Assembly: GCF_900113125.1 (NCBI RefSeq)
Contig: NZ_FOOG01000024.1
Location: 1 to 58,715 of the forward strand
Reading direction: 5' to 3'
From: Halobacillus alkaliphilus
GTDB lineage: Bacteria > Bacillota > Bacilli > Bacillales > Halobacillaceae
DNA length: 58,715 nt
Made by a program: the position numbers and the translations under genes. The notes below the pieces were generated by a model. That model was not told where the DNA came from. It did no database searches and worked only from the letters and a program-made list of their open reading frames with translations. Below are positions 8,108 to 15,793 of the stretch, piece after piece (the stretch's first letter is position 1; each line of letters begins with the position of its first letter).

Positions 8108-8890
8108 TTAACCAGCTGTAATGCGAACTTGTTGTTCCTGTAAAACGCTCACTGTAAAAGTAACCATCATTTTTTCAACTACGTGATGGAAGTGTCCTTC
8201 CTCTACAGGGCTGTGATCATAGTCGTAATGATAAGATTGTCTGTCTGTAGCTTCATCCCATTCAATTATTTCGTGTGACAATAATTCACAATACGGAAGA
8301 GCATTGTATGCAGCTGTACTTGTTTGATGGAACTGGGAGATATCACTAGATAGAAACTGATCTTTTTCAGGGTAGCCTTTTCCAAGGTCCTGAGATCTGA
8401 AAAAGTCGAACTCGCTTCGCGTATTCGTAACAGGCAATTGAACAGGTGATTCAAGAAGTACACTCGTCATACACTCAAATGGAACTTTTACCGTTAATGA
8501 TTTCAATTTTGAAGACACGCATTTTCCTGCTTTATTGTAACAAGGGGTGGCATACTGAATGTTTTTGCGTACATACCCTTTAATGAATAATGGGAAAGGC
8601 CCACTGGCGAATTGATCATCTCCCCCGGTGGATGTACGAGTCATAAGACGGCACTGAAGAATAACAACTCTTTTCTTAATGTCTTTAATCTCTGAAACCG
8701 GATATGGAAACTTAATGTTAGCTACCATGTTCGTAGTGACATTGAAATCTCCTAAATTCACAGGAATTCTAACTAAACGCGTACCTGCAGGTGTGACAGG
8801 TGTGTCCGTGCCCTCATTCATACATTGTTCAATAGAGGCGGACGTATTAAGGTCCACACAATTGTGGTGGTGATGTTCTTTGTTACTCAC
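8108..8890 (-). CDS. CsxC/SPOCS-like probable spore coat or exosporium protein, paralogue
   Basis: I start the protein at a GTG (8890, MSNKEHHHHNC, 260 aa) because AAAGGAGG lies 7 nt before it; an in-frame ATG 40 codons upstream has no such site. The blocks are the same as in the 7058-7828 gene: RIPVNLGDFNVTTN, EIKDIKKRVVILQCRLM, LFIKGYVRKNIQYATPC, GYPEKDQFLSSDISQFHQ and SVLQEQQVRITAG at the end. The N-terminal His run and conserved Cys residues suggest metal binding or cross-linking; this is speculation. The minus strand at 8930-8922 carries CATAGAATA, a match to the sigma-K -10 box CATAnnnTA, though I see no -35 at the right distance. A spore surface role is inferred. Confidence 0.75.
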   Translation of the reverse strand: MSNKEHHHHNCVDLNTSASIEQCMNEGTDTPVTPAGTRLVRIPVNLGDFNVTTNMVANIKFPYPVSEIKDIKKRVVILQCRLMTRTSTGGDDQFASGPFPLFIKGYVRKNIQYATPCYNKAGKCVSSKLKSLTVKVPFECMTSVLLESPVQLPVTNTRSEFDFFRSQDLGKGYPEKDQFLSSDISQFHQTSTAAYNALPYCELLSHEIIEWDEATDRQSYHYDYDHSPVEEGHFHHVVEKMMVTFTVSVLQEQQVRITAG

Positions 8891-9051
8891 TTTTTTTCCT
8901 CCTTTAATTTTTACCTCACTGTATTCTATGCAGTTCAACCTACTAAGCATAGTTAGATGAATCAGTCTATTAGCGGAATTTAGTAGGAAATGATAGAAAT
9001 AGAAAACCATCTGCAGTCTTTGATTTTTTTAAGAAGTTTCGGTTGTACGCG

Positions 9052-9081
9052 CACCCTTCCCCGCCCAATTAGCATAGGCTA
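9052..9081 (+). promoter_or_regulatory. Sigma-K-like promoter of the ParM-like actin gene
   Basis: CACC (9052-9055) lies 17 nt before CATAGGCTA (9073-9081), matching the sigma-K pattern mACm, 16-17 nt, gCATAnnnTA. The inferred start would leave a leader of about 15 nt that holds the GGGAGGTC ribosome-binding site. If right, the actin-like gene is transcribed in the mother cell late in sporulation. Confidence 0.45.
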
Positions 9082-9102
9082 GCCCATCGGGAGGTCGATT
9101 AA

Positions 9103-10281
9103 ATGACGAGAAATAATATCTTTGCGGTTGATTTAGGAAACAGCTGGTATAAGGTTATGGCTTCAGATGATGGAGAGTTGGTGGAATATCAATTACCTAA
9201 TGCACTTGCATTGTTTGATGAAGAATTTTACGAAAAGCCCTACGAGGAAGAAGATGTAGACTTTGAGGAAAATTTAATCGTAGAAATTAAAAGCTCTGCC
9301 GTCGTGGACAGACGCGAAATTTACTACATCGGCAAATCAGCCATGAAACAGCGCAACGTCAGTCTCACTTCGTTTAATAACCAAAAAATTGATGAAGATC
9401 GCACTTATATTCTTTTACATTCAATAGCCGCTTATCATGCCCTGATCTCTCATCCATCTAAAGGGGAAATTAATTACCACATTGACCAATTAGCTGTTTC
9501 GCTTCCAACCACACAGTATAAGGAGAAAAAAGATGTATTCAAGGAACGCTTAAAGGGTGTTCATACGGTCATATTCCATAAAGTGCCCGGGATGCTTGAG
9601 CCGAAAGAAGTAGTTGTAAAAGTGCATATTGAAGATGTCATTGTAGGTGCTGAAGGGGCCCTTGCGTACCTGAGCTTGACACGTGACCCTCATTCTTTAA
9701 AGGTTACCAATGAATCGCTTGCTAAAGAATCCCAAAAAGGAATTATTATCGGAGATTTAGGCGGGGATTCCGTTGACTTTGTAGGGATTAAGAATAGTAA
9801 GCCTGTCGCATCTGTGGAAGGCGAACAGTTTGGGATTAATCAATTTCTTGATAACATCATCCAAAAAGTCAGTAAAAATGAACTCTACAAATTCAATTCA
9901 CGATCAGAGCTTGAAGAGAAATTAGCGGCGGGACAGTCGGAATGGTATGTAGAGCCTTTTGCGGGTGTTAAAAAAGATATAAGTAAATATATTATTCCAC
10001 AGCTCAAATCTATGGCTATCAAATATTTGGAACATTTTGACCGGGTGCGAAGCAATTCAAACGAAATCAATGGAGCGGTAAGATATATTGCTGTAGGAGG
10101 AGCAGCTGACATTGCTCAAAGACAAATTAAAGAAGCTGCTGTTAAATGGAGCGAGCGAGGACGCCCGATTGACTTATTATTCCCGGAAGACATGGTTAAA
10201 TTAAACGTTCAAGGATTGATGATCCTTGCAAAAATGAGTCTGCTCAGTAAGGAAAAGGAATATGCGATCGCTAAAAAATAG
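9103..10281 (+). CDS. ParM/Alp-like actin family ATPase
   Basis: 392 aa actin-fold protein of the ParM/StbA/Alp type. Visible motifs are phosphate-1 AVDLGNSWYK at residues 8-17, phosphate-2 IIGDLGGDSVDF near 220-231 and the adenosine motif YIAVGGAA near 330. Such proteins polymerise into filaments; the known examples move plasmids together with an adaptor (ParR, Alp7R). The start has GGGAGGTC 7 nt upstream. A small gene follows after 11 nt and probably encodes a partner. Unlike the usual plasmid context, both flanks are spore coat-type genes, and a sigma-K-like promoter lies upstream, so a role in the mother cell or spore assembly is possible. No plasmid replication gene is nearby. Family call is firm; role is open. 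Confidence 0.85.
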   Translation: MTRNNIFAVDLGNSWYKVMASDDGELVEYQLPNALALFDEEFYEKPYEEEDVDFEENLIVEIKSSAVVDRREIYYIGKSAMKQRNVSLTSFNNQKIDEDRTYILLHSIAAYHALISHPSKGEINYHIDQLAVSLPTTQYKEKKDVFKERLKGVHTVIFHKVPGMLEPKEVVVKVHIEDVIVGAEGALAYLSLTRDPHSLKVTNESLAKESQKGIIIGDLGGDSVDFVGIKNSKPVASVEGEQFGINQFLDNIIQKVSKNELYKFNSRSELEEKLAAGQSEWYVEPFAGVKKDISKYIIPQLKSMAIKYLEHFDRVRSNSNEINGAVRYIAVGGAADIAQRQIKEAAVKWSERGRPIDLLFPEDMVKLNVQGLMILAKMSLLSKEKEYAIAKK

Positions 10282-10292
10282 AGGGTGAAAAA

Positions 10293-10664
10293 ATGTCACG
10301 AATATACAGAGATTATTTTAATCAAACTGTTCTAACTATTCCTGACAGCTTTATTGATGTTAAAACAGGAGAAAAACGCCTGGTTGCTCCTCCTATCATT
10401 GAACAACTTGAGTACCATTCCAGGAATAATACACTCCAACACTTTATCATTTCAGCCCTTACCAGCTACTTAATTGCATCCCCTAATCACCAGGGCCATG
10501 CGGATGAAGTATTGCAGGAATTATTAGAAATAAAAAGAATGCTTCAAGTTGGAAATGGTGGAAATCATAACATGGATAAGACCTCTGTCGGGAATAAATT
10601 CTTTTCATCAGGTGAAGTAGGATCAAAGGAAATTGAAGATGTTTTAGAAGCATTCGGAGGATAA
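10293..10664 (+). CDS. Small partner protein of the actin-like ATPase (possible adaptor)
   Basis: 123 aa of unrecognised family, starting 11 nt after the actin gene with a GAGGGTG site. The N-terminal half (RIYRDYFNQTVLTIPDSFIDVKTGEKRLVAPPIIEQLEYHSRNNTLQHFIISALTSYLIAS) could form a short strand followed by helices, as in ribbon-helix-helix adaptors. The C-terminal half contains the coiled-coil-like EVLQELLEIKRMLQV, a Gly/Asn linker and an acidic tail EIEDVLEAFGG. In ParMRC-type systems the actin gene is followed by a DNA-binding adaptor with an acidic actin-binding C-terminus, so position and layout fit, but sequence similarity is not shown. A terminator follows directly. Confidence 0.6.
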   Translation: MSRIYRDYFNQTVLTIPDSFIDVKTGEKRLVAPPIIEQLEYHSRNNTLQHFIISALTSYLIASPNHQGHADEVLQELLEIKRMLQVGNGGNHNMDKTSVGNKFFSSGEVGSKEIEDVLEAFGG

Positions 10665-10674
10665 ACATTTATGT

Positions 10675-10716
10675 AAGAAGGTAGTCTAACAAGGATTACC
10701 TTCTTCTATGTTTTTT
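10675..10716 (+). terminator. Intrinsic terminator of the actin-like operon
   Basis: AAGAAGGTA pairs with TACCTTCTT around a 13-nt loop, followed by CTATGTTTTTT. It ends the two-gene unit before the convergent coat gene. Confidence 0.8.
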
Positions 10717-10727
10717 ACAACCATTAT

Positions 10728-11324
10728 TTAGTGACGTAAATGAATGGCTGGCAGGCAAGTGATCGAACAGAAGCATGACAAATCAACCGTAATGCAAATA
10801 CCAGTTCCTATTAAGTCATCCAACTCTTTATGATCAATCTGACCGCAAGCAGAATGATCACCTTTACTATGGCATTTGTCCGTATGATCCTTGGAATACT
10901 TTAAATCTGATTTGAATACGAGTAATTCGAGAACCGCACACTCTTTTTCGATGTCTTTAACCTTGAAAAGAAAAGAGTTTACACATTTGAACTTTGTTTT
11001 CTTCGAGTGACAGTGATAGGTGGTAACCCCTGTGCCTTTATAAGGTTCACATCCGCAATATAAAATAAATGGAATTGTATTTTTCTTTACTTTCTTCTCT
11101 TCTCCAAGCAAATCTGCTATAGACTGTCTACAGGATGTGTGACAGCTATTATCTTTATCTGCTTTCTTCTGAGCGGCTAGTATAGCTTCCAATACGTCTG
11201 CCACACAGTTTTCATAGTGCTTTCCCTTTTTTTTATCTTCTTTTTTGTGATAGCCGCAATCTTTTTTATGATCGTCCTTCCAGTCCTGGTCATAGCTTTC
11301 ATAATCATAATCTTTAAAATACAT
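10728..11324 (-). CDS. CotY/CotZ-family spore coat protein
   Basis: Cysteine-rich protein of the CotY/CotZ (ExsY) family, which builds the spore crust or exosporium basal layer by disulfide-linked self-assembly. Family features are CVADVLEAILAAQKKAD, a C...C pair in SCHTSCRQSIADLL, TIPFILYCGCEPYKGTGV, and ECAVLELLVF followed by further Cys. The N-terminus (about 40 residues) is rich in Asp, Tyr, Lys and His. I use ATG 11324 (MYFKDYDYES, 198 aa) because GTGAGGA lies 7 nt before it, not the ATG 16 codons upstream. It converges with the actin-like operon and is monocistronic. This is the firmest evidence that the block is sporulation-related. Confidence 0.85.
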   Translation of the reverse strand: MYFKDYDYESYDQDWKDDHKKDCGYHKKEDKKKGKHYENCVADVLEAILAAQKKADKDNSCHTSCRQSIADLLGEEKKVKKNTIPFILYCGCEPYKGTGVTTYHCHSKKTKFKCVNSFLFKVKDIEKECAVLELLVFKSDLKYSKDHTDKCHSKGDHSACGQIDHKELDDLIGTGICITVDLSCFCSITCLPAIHLRH

Positions 11325-11501
11325 AATTATATCCTCACTCCTTAAAGGTTTAAGGTAGTATACGCTGAACAAACTACTTCGCGTAATAACTACGCCTACC
11401 TGGAGTGAAAAAACATCCTCATGGTTCTACAAATAGTGATATAACTTAACTAATTATTGGTTATTTTTAATCAAAAACAATGGATGGAAGGTCCATGGTG
11501 T

Positions 11502-12758
11502 CTATGCATAGTGACCACCGATTTTCTTACTCCGCTCGATCGTGATCCCTCCACTCGTGTAACTGCTGGCTCTAAGGAGAGCCGTAGAGCCATACTCATC
11601 ACGAATGCGGTCCACCACCTGTGCTAAATCCTTCTTCTTCGGTTCGTTATCAAATAAGCTGAGCTGAACATCCATCCCCTCCCCTAAGTTGGTTAAAGCA
11701 ACAGATGCTCGCCGGATCTTACTTTCTCCATCATAAAAACGATGAAAAAGTTTCAAACACATATGATACATATCCTCTGTTATATTGGTTGGAGACTGTA
11801 TGGACATGGACCGGCTGAAACCTCCTCCTGTTTCACTCGAATATCCTATTCCCAGATGAACCGTCCTGCCTTCCTTGTCATCGGTTCTTGCCCTGCGGCA
11901 AGCTTCCTCGCATAAATCAAGCAGGCAGGCATAAATTTCCTCTTTTTCATAATCTCTTAATAACGTAATTCCGTGACCGTAAGATTTCTGCTCTGTCTTT
12001 ACAAAGTTTCCATACACAGGACTCAAGTCAATCCCCCAGGCATGCCAGTACAATTGCTCTCCCATGATGCCGAAATTTTTCTTCAAATACTTTAAGGGGT
12101 GGCGCGCTAAGTCCCCGAGCGTCAAAATCCCCATTCGATTTAAATTCTTTGTCATTCTTGATCCAATTCCCCAAACGTCATGAATATCACACGGCCACAG
12201 CTTTGCTTCTACGTCTTCGTACCGGCATTCTGCAATTCCGTCTTCTGCCTTTTTTGCATGAATGTCCATAACGACTTTGGCAAGAAATTTGTTATCCCCA
12301 ATTCCAATCACAGATTCTATGCCGAATTGCTCTCTTATCTCAAATTGAAGCATATGAGCGATTTCATACGGGTTTCCATACAGCTTATTCAAGCCATTAA
12401 TGGTGACCCATAATTCATCCACCGAGTATACGTGGATAGCCTGCTGAGGCACATAATTCCTGATCATTTTGGTAATTTCCACAGATACTTCCAGGTAATC
12501 TCCCATGTGTGCAGGCGCTATAATTAAACTGGGATCGTCAGGCAGTTCAAAATATCTGCTGACGTTACTGATTCCATATCTCCGTTTCAGCGTGGGAGAA
12601 GCAGCGAGAACAATACTCCCTCTTCGCGTAGTATCCCCTACCACCGCCAATAACGCTTTCTTAGGATCGAGTCCTCTTTTCATACATTCCACACTTGCGT
12701 AAAAACTGCGCATATCAATACAAAGCACATCATTTCGCGGATATCCTTGATAATCCAC
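11502..12758 (-). CDS. SOS-inducible Y-family DNA polymerase (UvrX/YqjW type)
   Basis: Translesion polymerase of the UvrX/ImpB-MucB-SamB group. The palm motifs are LCIDMRSFYASVE near the N-terminus and YSVDELWV near residue 125; a helix-hairpin-helix region (DVWGIGSRMTKNLNRMGI) and the little-finger domain follow. The start is set at GTG 12758 (419 aa): GGAG lies 8 nt before it, and the longer frame from ATG 12809 would begin inside the promoter and LexA operator. The gene has its own promoter with an SOS box directly over the start region, so it should be induced by DNA damage. Such genes are often on phages or plasmids, but no phage genes are seen here. Confidence 0.9.
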   Translation of the reverse strand: MDYQGYPRNDVLCIDMRSFYASVECMKRGLDPKKALLAVVGDTTRRGSIVLAASPTLKRRYGISNVSRYFELPDDPSLIIAPAHMGDYLEVSVEITKMIRNYVPQQAIHVYSVDELWVTINGLNKLYGNPYEIAHMLQFEIREQFGIESVIGIGDNKFLAKVVMDIHAKKAEDGIAECRYEDVEAKLWPCDIHDVWGIGSRMTKNLNRMGILTLGDLARHPLKYLKKNFGIMGEQLYWHAWGIDLSPVYGNFVKTEQKSYGHGITLLRDYEKEEIYACLLDLCEEACRRARTDDKEGRTVHLGIGYSSETGGGFSRSMSIQSPTNITEDMYHMCLKLFHRFYDGESKIRRASVALTNLGEGMDVQLSLFDNEPKKKDLAQVVDRIRDEYGSTALLRASSYTSGGITIERSKKIGGHYA

Positions 12759-12773
12759 TCTCACCACTCCATA

Positions 12774-12787
12774 CGAACATTTGTTCT
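12774..12787. promoter_or_regulatory. LexA (SOS) operator
   Basis: The plus strand reads CGAACATTTGTTCT, a close fit to the Bacillus LexA box CGAACnnnnGTTCG. It sits immediately downstream of the -10 box of the polymerase promoter, where LexA would block transcription. Confidence 0.9.
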
Positions 12788-12788
12788 T

Positions 12789-12817
12789 ATTATAAAAAAA
12801 TATTATCATGATGTAAA
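12789..12817 (-). promoter_or_regulatory. Promoter of the Y-family polymerase gene
   Basis: On the minus strand TTTACA (12817-12812) and TATAAT (12794-12789) are separated by exactly 17 nt. The LexA box follows at once. Confidence 0.85.
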
Positions 12818-12829
12818 GGATTCTAATCC

Positions 12830-13150
12830 ACTATATATTTTAAGCATTTGATGATTTTTTACACCATAAGGAGATGAATAACAAAATAATCAATATGTGA
12901 GGAGATGGAAATGAGCGCTTAGGCATCATAGCAGTAAAAGAAGGGTTGTGGTACGTGCTATCTCTCCATCAAACTTTCTCCAGAAGGTAGCAATGAGTTC
13001 TTCATCATTAATGATCTATGGTTCACCATGTAATAGCACGAGACAGTTCTTTCGTCTTAAAACCAACCGCTACTAGAATACAGAAGGAAAAAATTCATAC
13101 TTAATTTGCTGTTGAAACGAACCAACAACAGTTAAAAAGTCCATTCACCA
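12830..13150. other. Gene-free stretch with short interrupted frames
   Basis: No frame of credible length or with a ribosome-binding site that leads anywhere is seen: an AGGAGATGG before ATG at about 12911 gives only three codons. On the minus strand short coding-like pieces (for example NDEELIATFWRKFDGEIARTTT) are broken by stops and frame changes. This may be a decayed gene, but I cannot identify it. Confidence 0.4.
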
Positions 13151-13154
13151 GCTA

Positions 13155-13183
13155 TTGTCAAAGTAAAGAAAATCAGATACTAT
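13155..13183 (+). promoter_or_regulatory. Candidate promoter upstream of the alpha-glucosidase gene
   Basis: TTGTCA (13155-13160) and TACTAT (13178-13183) are 17 nt apart. The first LacI-type operator lies about 16 nt downstream, so a bound repressor would block the start region. It is 212 nt from the coding start, so a closer promoter may also exist; a TACAAT at 13333-13338 is a second -10 candidate. Confidence 0.45.
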
Positions 13184-13198
13184 ATAATTACTAAAAAA

Positions 13199-13213
13199 GG
13201 CAAACGATTGCAC
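13199..13213. promoter_or_regulatory. LacI/CcpA-type operator (O1)
   Basis: The core GCAAACGATTGC is a pseudo-palindrome around a central CG, typical of LacI-family repressor sites and close to the CcpA cre consensus. It lies between the candidate promoter and the sugar hydrolase gene. Confidence 0.6.
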
Positions 13214-13270
13214 AATTGGTTACTATTTTTCCATGAAATAATTATTCAATTAAAAATTAAGCAATGTAAT

Positions 13271-13302
13271 AATTAGTAGTGCAAGCGCTTGCACTACTAA
13301 TT
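13271..13302. promoter_or_regulatory. Perfect 32-bp palindromic LacI-family operator (O2)
   Basis: The two halves around 13286/13287 are exact reverse complements over 32 bp. The centre is TGCAAGCGCTTGCA, the classic LacI-family core. It is 93 bp before the alpha-glucosidase start and should bind a maltose/oligosaccharide-responsive repressor whose gene is not in this window. Confidence 0.8.
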
Positions 13303-13394
13303 GCTTTAATTACTCATTCTTTATTTTTCATGTACAATAGTTTAAAAGAACCTGTCTTCATAGCAATTAAATCCAGAAGAAATGAGGGATCGAT

Positions 13395-15056
13395 ATGGAA
13401 CGTGTTTGGTGGAAGGAAGCTGTAGGATATCAAGTTTACCCGCGAAGTTTTCAAGACTCAAATGGAGACGGTATTGGTGATATACAAGGAATGGTCGAAC
13501 GACTCGATTATCTGAAAGATTTAGGAATCGATTTTATTTGGATCTGCCCCATGTACAAATCCCCGAAGGACGACAACGGATACGATATCTCCGATTACAA
13601 GGATATTCTCGAAGAATTCGGTACAATGAACGACTTTGACCAGTTATTAAAGGAAGTTCATAAACGGGATATGAAATTAATCATTGATCTCGTACTCAAC
13701 CATACCAGTGATGAACATCCATGGTTCATTGAGTCACGTAAGTCTAAAAATAACCCTAAACGTGATTGGTATATTTGGCGTGACCCTAAAGACGGGAAAG
13801 AACCAAATAACTGGGAAAGTATTTTTGAAGGGTCAGCCTGGGAGTATGATGAAACATCAGGTCAATATTACCTTCATGTGTTTTCCACTAAGCAGCCGGA
13901 TTTGAATTGGGAGAATGAAGAAGTACGCGAAGAGTTATATGATACGGTGAACTGGTGGCTTGAGAAAGGAATTGATGGATTCCGTATCGATGCGATTAGT
14001 CACATTAAAAAACGTCCGGACCTTCCTGATATGCCGAACCCAGAAGGCGAAGAATACGTTTCTTCTTTTGATATGCACATGAACCAGGAAGGGATTCACG
14101 AGTTCCTTGAGGAGTTTAAAAATAAGACGTATGCTAACTACGATGTAATGACAGTAGGTGAAGCAAACGGAGTAAGTGCTGAGGAAGCAAATCTCTGGGT
14201 CGGTGAAAATGGAAAAATGGATATGGTATTCCAGTTTGAACACTTGGATCTCTGGAATAAAGATGGAGACGACAAGCTTGATGTTGTAGGCTTAAAGAAA
14301 GCTTTAACACGATGGCAAAAAGCATTGGAAGATGATGGTTGGAATGCTCTATTCATTGAGAATCACGATAAAGCCCGCGTAGTTTCCACATGGGGAGATG
14401 ACGAACAGTATTGGAAAGAAAGTGCCACTTCTTTTGGTACGATGTACTTTCTGATGCAGGGTACTCCTTTTATCTATCAGGGACAGGAAATCGGGATGAC
14501 CAACATCGCCTTCCCTTCTCTTGAAGACTATGACGATGTTGCGGCTAAAAACCTTTATAAAAAGAAGAAAGCTCAGGGAGCTTCTCATAAAGAGATCATG
14601 GAGATTCTTTGGAGCACCTCCCGTGACAACAGCCGGACACCGATGCAGTGGAATGACCAGCCCAATGCAGGTTTCACGAGCGGAACTCCCTGGATAAAAA
14701 TCAATCCTAATTACAAGGAAATTAACGTAAAAGACCAGCTGGGACGATCCGACTCCGTTCTAAACTATTATAAACAAATGGTTTCTCTTAAAAAACAGTA
14801 TCCCCTTTTCACTTATGGAATCTATGACCTACTGTTAGAAGAAGATACTCAAATTTATGCTTATACGAGAACACTGGAAAATAAATTGGCGCTGATTATT
14901 ACAAATCTAACCTCAGATGAAGCTGATTTTGAATCAAATTACTCTCTCTCTAGTGATCATTTAATATTATCGAATTACGACACGGAATCCCACGAGGATA
15001 TAAAGTCGTTTACTCTCCGCCCTTTTGAGGCAAGAGTTTATATCATGAATCAATAA
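13395..15056 (+). CDS. malL: Alpha-glucosidase / oligo-1,6-glucosidase (GH13)
   Basis: 553 aa glycoside hydrolase of family GH13, subfamily of oligo-1,6-glucosidases; it cleaves isomaltose-type and maltose-type oligosaccharides in the cytosol (no signal peptide). All four conserved regions are present: DLVLNHTSDEHPWF, GFRIDAISHIKK (nucleophile Asp), VGEANG (acid/base Glu) and FIENHDKARVVS (third acid and His). The length fits MalL. Trehalose-6-phosphate hydrolase is a close relative and cannot be fully excluded. GAGGGA precedes the ATG. Two LacI-type operators upstream point to sugar-regulated expression. There is no sugar transporter or regulator gene next to it, so it seems detached from its usual operon. 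Confidence 0.92.
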   Translation: MERVWWKEAVGYQVYPRSFQDSNGDGIGDIQGMVERLDYLKDLGIDFIWICPMYKSPKDDNGYDISDYKDILEEFGTMNDFDQLLKEVHKRDMKLIIDLVLNHTSDEHPWFIESRKSKNNPKRDWYIWRDPKDGKEPNNWESIFEGSAWEYDETSGQYYLHVFSTKQPDLNWENEEVREELYDTVNWWLEKGIDGFRIDAISHIKKRPDLPDMPNPEGEEYVSSFDMHMNQEGIHEFLEEFKNKTYANYDVMTVGEANGVSAEEANLWVGENGKMDMVFQFEHLDLWNKDGDDKLDVVGLKKALTRWQKALEDDGWNALFIENHDKARVVSTWGDDEQYWKESATSFGTMYFLMQGTPFIYQGQEIGMTNIAFPSLEDYDDVAAKNLYKKKKAQGASHKEIMEILWSTSRDNSRTPMQWNDQPNAGFTSGTPWIKINPNYKEINVKDQLGRSDSVLNYYKQMVSLKKQYPLFTYGIYDLLLEEDTQIYAYTRTLENKLALIITNLTSDEADFESNYSLSSDHLILSNYDTESHEDIKSFTLRPFEARVYIMNQ

Positions 15057-15061
15057 GCAAA

Positions 15062-15094
15062 GAGAAGGGTGAACGTGACACGTTCACCCTTCTC
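15062..15094. terminator. Bidirectional terminator between malL and the OsmC gene
   Basis: A perfect 14-bp stem (GAGAAGGGTGAACG) with a 5-nt loop lies between two convergent genes. T-rich sequence follows on the plus strand and weaker on the minus strand. Confidence 0.8.
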
Positions 15095-15104
15095 CTTTAA
15101 TTTG

Positions 15105-15551
15105 TTATTCTCTGCCAATTGAGGGTTGTAATTCAAGCGCTACATTTCCTTCAATTGCTCTTGAGATCATACAGCTCTTTTCAGCTTTTTCAACCAGCTT
15201 GTTCAACTTATCCATATCTTTATCGGAAGCTTCAGACTTCAAAAGAACACGTGGCTTGTGAATGATTTTATTATATGTGAACACTCCGTCGGTTACGTCC
15301 ACAATCCCTTCCGAGTCCATGCTCATCTCTTTGAGCGGTAATCCTGCTCTCTCAACCATTGCACCAAGTGTAATAATATAACAAGTCGCCGCAGCGCCTA
15401 GCAGCATTTCATCAGGGTTAGTCCCTACATCTGGCCCGTCCATTTCTTTGGGAATGGATATTTGGGTTTTAAGTTTGTCTGCTTCTATCGTGCCTACTTC
15501 ATTACGACCTCCAGGCCACTCGGCTTTCAAGTGAAAGTGATGCCATGTCAC
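15105..15551 (-). CDS. OsmC/Ohr-family protein
   Basis: 148 aa from a GTG at 15551, which has AAAGGAGAGGG just upstream; an in-frame ATG nine codons further up overlaps that site. The OsmC fold is indicated by GTNPDEMLLGAAATCYIITLGAMVERAGLP, with the first reactive Cys in ATCY, and by the second Cys in AEKSCMISRAIEGN. These two cysteines form the peroxidatic pair in the family, which reduces organic hydroperoxides or acts in osmotic stress. It is a single gene converging on malL. A specific substrate cannot be assigned. Confidence 0.88.
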   Translation of the reverse strand: MTWHHFHLKAEWPGGRNEVGTIEADKLKTQISIPKEMDGPDVGTNPDEMLLGAAATCYIITLGAMVERAGLPLKEMSMDSEGIVDVTDGVFTYNKIIHKPRVLLKSEASDKDMDKLNKLVEKAEKSCMISRAIEGNVALELQPSIGRE

Positions 15552-15793
15552 TTTGACCCTCTCCTTTCTGCTGAACACTCTTTTTTAATTATAAAGCTGT
15601 TTTAAACGTTATGGTTAACCTTTTTTAAGAAAAGCTTTCCACTATGATTAAAGAAAAGCGATTTTATATGAAAAATTAACAGTAAGGGTACCAGAATCTA
15701 TTGTAAAAGACTCCCCTTACCACATGTAACCATTATGCTCACACAGGAATACCACCTTTTAGGACGAATAAATACAGAAAGGAGGAATTCTAC

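Noticed and set aside
9103-10664. Plasmid or prophage origin for the actin-like genes
   Set aside because: No replication, integrase or phage structural genes and no obvious parC-like iteron array are seen around them; the neighbours are sporulation-type genes.
12807-12809. ATG start for the Y-family polymerase
   Set aside because: It would place the start codon within the promoter, upstream of the LexA operator; the GTG at 12758 has the ribosome site.
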